NCBI RefSeq assembly: GCF_007753095.1
Contig: NZ_CP036348.1
Location: forward strand, 2,170,001-2,234,000
DNA: 64,000 nucleotides
Reading direction: 5' to 3'
DNA from: Rosistilla carotiformis
GTDB lineage: Bacteria; Planctomycetota; Planctomycetia; Pirellulales; Pirellulaceae
Under the pieces are notes generated by a model that did no database searches, was not told the origin of the DNA, and saw only the letters and a list, made by a program, of their open reading frames with translations. Shown here piece by piece: positions 63,289-64,000 of this stretch; the first letter of the stretch is position 1, and each line of letters begins with the position of its first letter. The position numbers and the translations under genes were made by a program.

Positions 63289-63654
63289 ATGCCGGAATTT
63301 GTTCTGTCGCTGCGCCAACTTGTCGCTTCGGGAACGTCGATCGAATCTGCAGCTGCTTCAGTTGGAGTAAGTAAATCGACCGCCCATCGAATGCTCCAGC
63401 TTTGGGGCATGGGGGGCAAGAAACGTCGCCTGAATCGGCGTCTTTCCGACGAGCAACGTCAGAAGATCGGCGAGCTGCTGTCGATCGGCCTTTCGCATCG
63501 GGAAGTCTCGCGCCGAGTGGCGTGTGATCACCGGACCGTGGCTCGATACAGCGATGTCGTCTCGTATTCATTTTGCCGACCGCGTCGCTGTTGCTCATGC
63601 GGCTATCGCGTTACCACCTCGGAATGTCTCGTATGCTTGGCACGTGTCGCGTAG
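63289..63654 (+). CDS. Double-HTH protein with C-terminal zinc ribbon
   Basis: 121 residues. HTH 1 at about 8-40 (GTSIESAAASVGVSKSTAHR), HTH 2 at about 55-88 (KIGELLSIGLSHREVSRRVA), both resolvase/transposase-regulator-like. A compact ribbon CCSCGYRVTTSECLVCLAR ends the protein. It is probably a DNA-binding regulator of the accessory element. The lipoprotein start lies within its 3' end (58-base overlap or less). Confidence 0.7.
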   Translation: MPEFVLSLRQLVASGTSIESAAASVGVSKSTAHRMLQLWGMGGKKRRLNRRLSDEQRQKIGELLSIGLSHREVSRRVACDHRTVARYSDVVSYSFCRPRRCCSCGYRVTTSECLVCLARVA

Positions 63655-64000
63655 CTGGATTTGGCGTCTGTCTGATTTTGTTGTGTCTGCCCGGATGCAA
63701 CGGAGCACTCGAACCAGTTCCCGCTACGCAACCTGTGCCACCGCCGGCGGCGGAGATCCCGGTCGCTAACCTTCCCGTCGATCTGCGGGAATGGAACTGG
63801 ACCAATCGCCTCGGCATCGGTTCGTGTGCCCACGCGTCGTTTGTCTACCACCTGCGTTGGCAGAACCAATTAGAGTTGGCCGAGCGATGGCGGGCCACGC
63901 ATTCGGGGGGCGAATCGGCAACATCAATGCAGCGAGCCGTCCGAGCGGAGGGGCTGCCATTTAACGCGACGACAACCGCGGATCCCGCATTCCTCGACTG
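63597..64000 (+). CDS. Lipoprotein with Cys/His segment, 3' end outside window
   Basis: Open to the window edge, at least 134 codons from ATG 63597; in-frame ATGs at 63624 and 63633 are alternatives with less overlap with the HTH gene. Lipobox LILLCLPGCNG sets a lipid Cys; a Pro-rich linker (VPATQPVPPPAAEIP) follows, then DLREWNWTNRLGIGSCAHAS, where the SCAHAS segment resembles the nucleophile context of papain-like peptidases. The remainder is missing, so the function is uncertain. Confidence 0.65.
   Translation, partial: MRLSRYHLGMSRMLGTCRVAGFGVCLILLCLPGCNGALEPVPATQPVPPPAAEIPVANLPVDLREWNWTNRLGIGSCAHASFVYHLRWQNQLELAERWRATHSGGESATSMQRAVRAEGLPFNATTTADPAFLD

Overview
The window looks like a planctomycete chromosome, most probably Pirellulaceae (Rosistilla/Rhodopirellula-like). 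Evidence: a giant secreted protein starting with the LERRHLLAG-type N-terminus and ending in a dockerin, two formylglycine sulfatases, Tat-exported DUF1501, Gfo/Idh/MocA and DapA-like proteins, DUF1570, and short intergenic repeats of the kind scattered through these genomes. This assignment is inferred from gene content only.

Layout. 1-9.9 kb: housekeeping and envelope genes (partial glycosyltransferase, isochorismatase-like hydrolase, PHA-system protein, EttA, DUF1570, secreted protein plus parvulin isomerase, Zwf, Upp). 10-14.8 kb: zinc ribbon with its terminator, NagB-NagA pair, a 34-bp tandem repeat, PilT-type ATPase, HisF. 14.8-22.5 kb: 1313-aa cadherin/dockerin protein, metal ABC permease fused to a DtxR-like domain, DUF1501 protein, transposase remnant. 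22.6-28.9 kb: methyltransferase and a stress-flavoured group (DUF2892 protein, glycine-zipper protein, YghA-like SDR, HPII-type catalase, DUF486 protein). 29.2-37.3 kb: sulfatase and a 2140-aa multi-PAS/GAF hybrid histidine kinase with a degenerate CheB head. 37.7-47.8 kb: metal/arsenic island; a leftward operon (Cys-tailed thioredoxin-like protein, FtsX-type permease, ATPase, ArsR) faces a rightward operon (Acr3, small Cys protein, Cys-rich flavoprotein, then membrane protein and PhoD-like phosphatase). 47.9-53.8 kb: GH5-like hydrolase, DapA-like, Gfo/Idh/MocA, sulfatase.

53.8-64 kb is accessory DNA and the most interesting part. Rightward genes resembling a phage/plasmid module (CsrA-like protein, a winged-HTH replication-type protein carrying five 21-bp-phased repeats and a probable poly-C frameshift, small unknowns; later an HTH/zinc-ribbon protein and a lipoprotein) are split by a leftward block of AT-richer genes. 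The gaps in that block hold six clear 90-91 bp sites plus one longer composite site, each with the architecture of an integron attC: GTT/AAC end boxes, a 5-nt gap, then imperfect inverted arms with unpaired bases. The block is therefore read as an inverted integron cassette array. No integrase is visible in the window. Cassettes encode a lipoprotein, several membrane or unknown proteins, an HNH nuclease and a HEPN-like protein.
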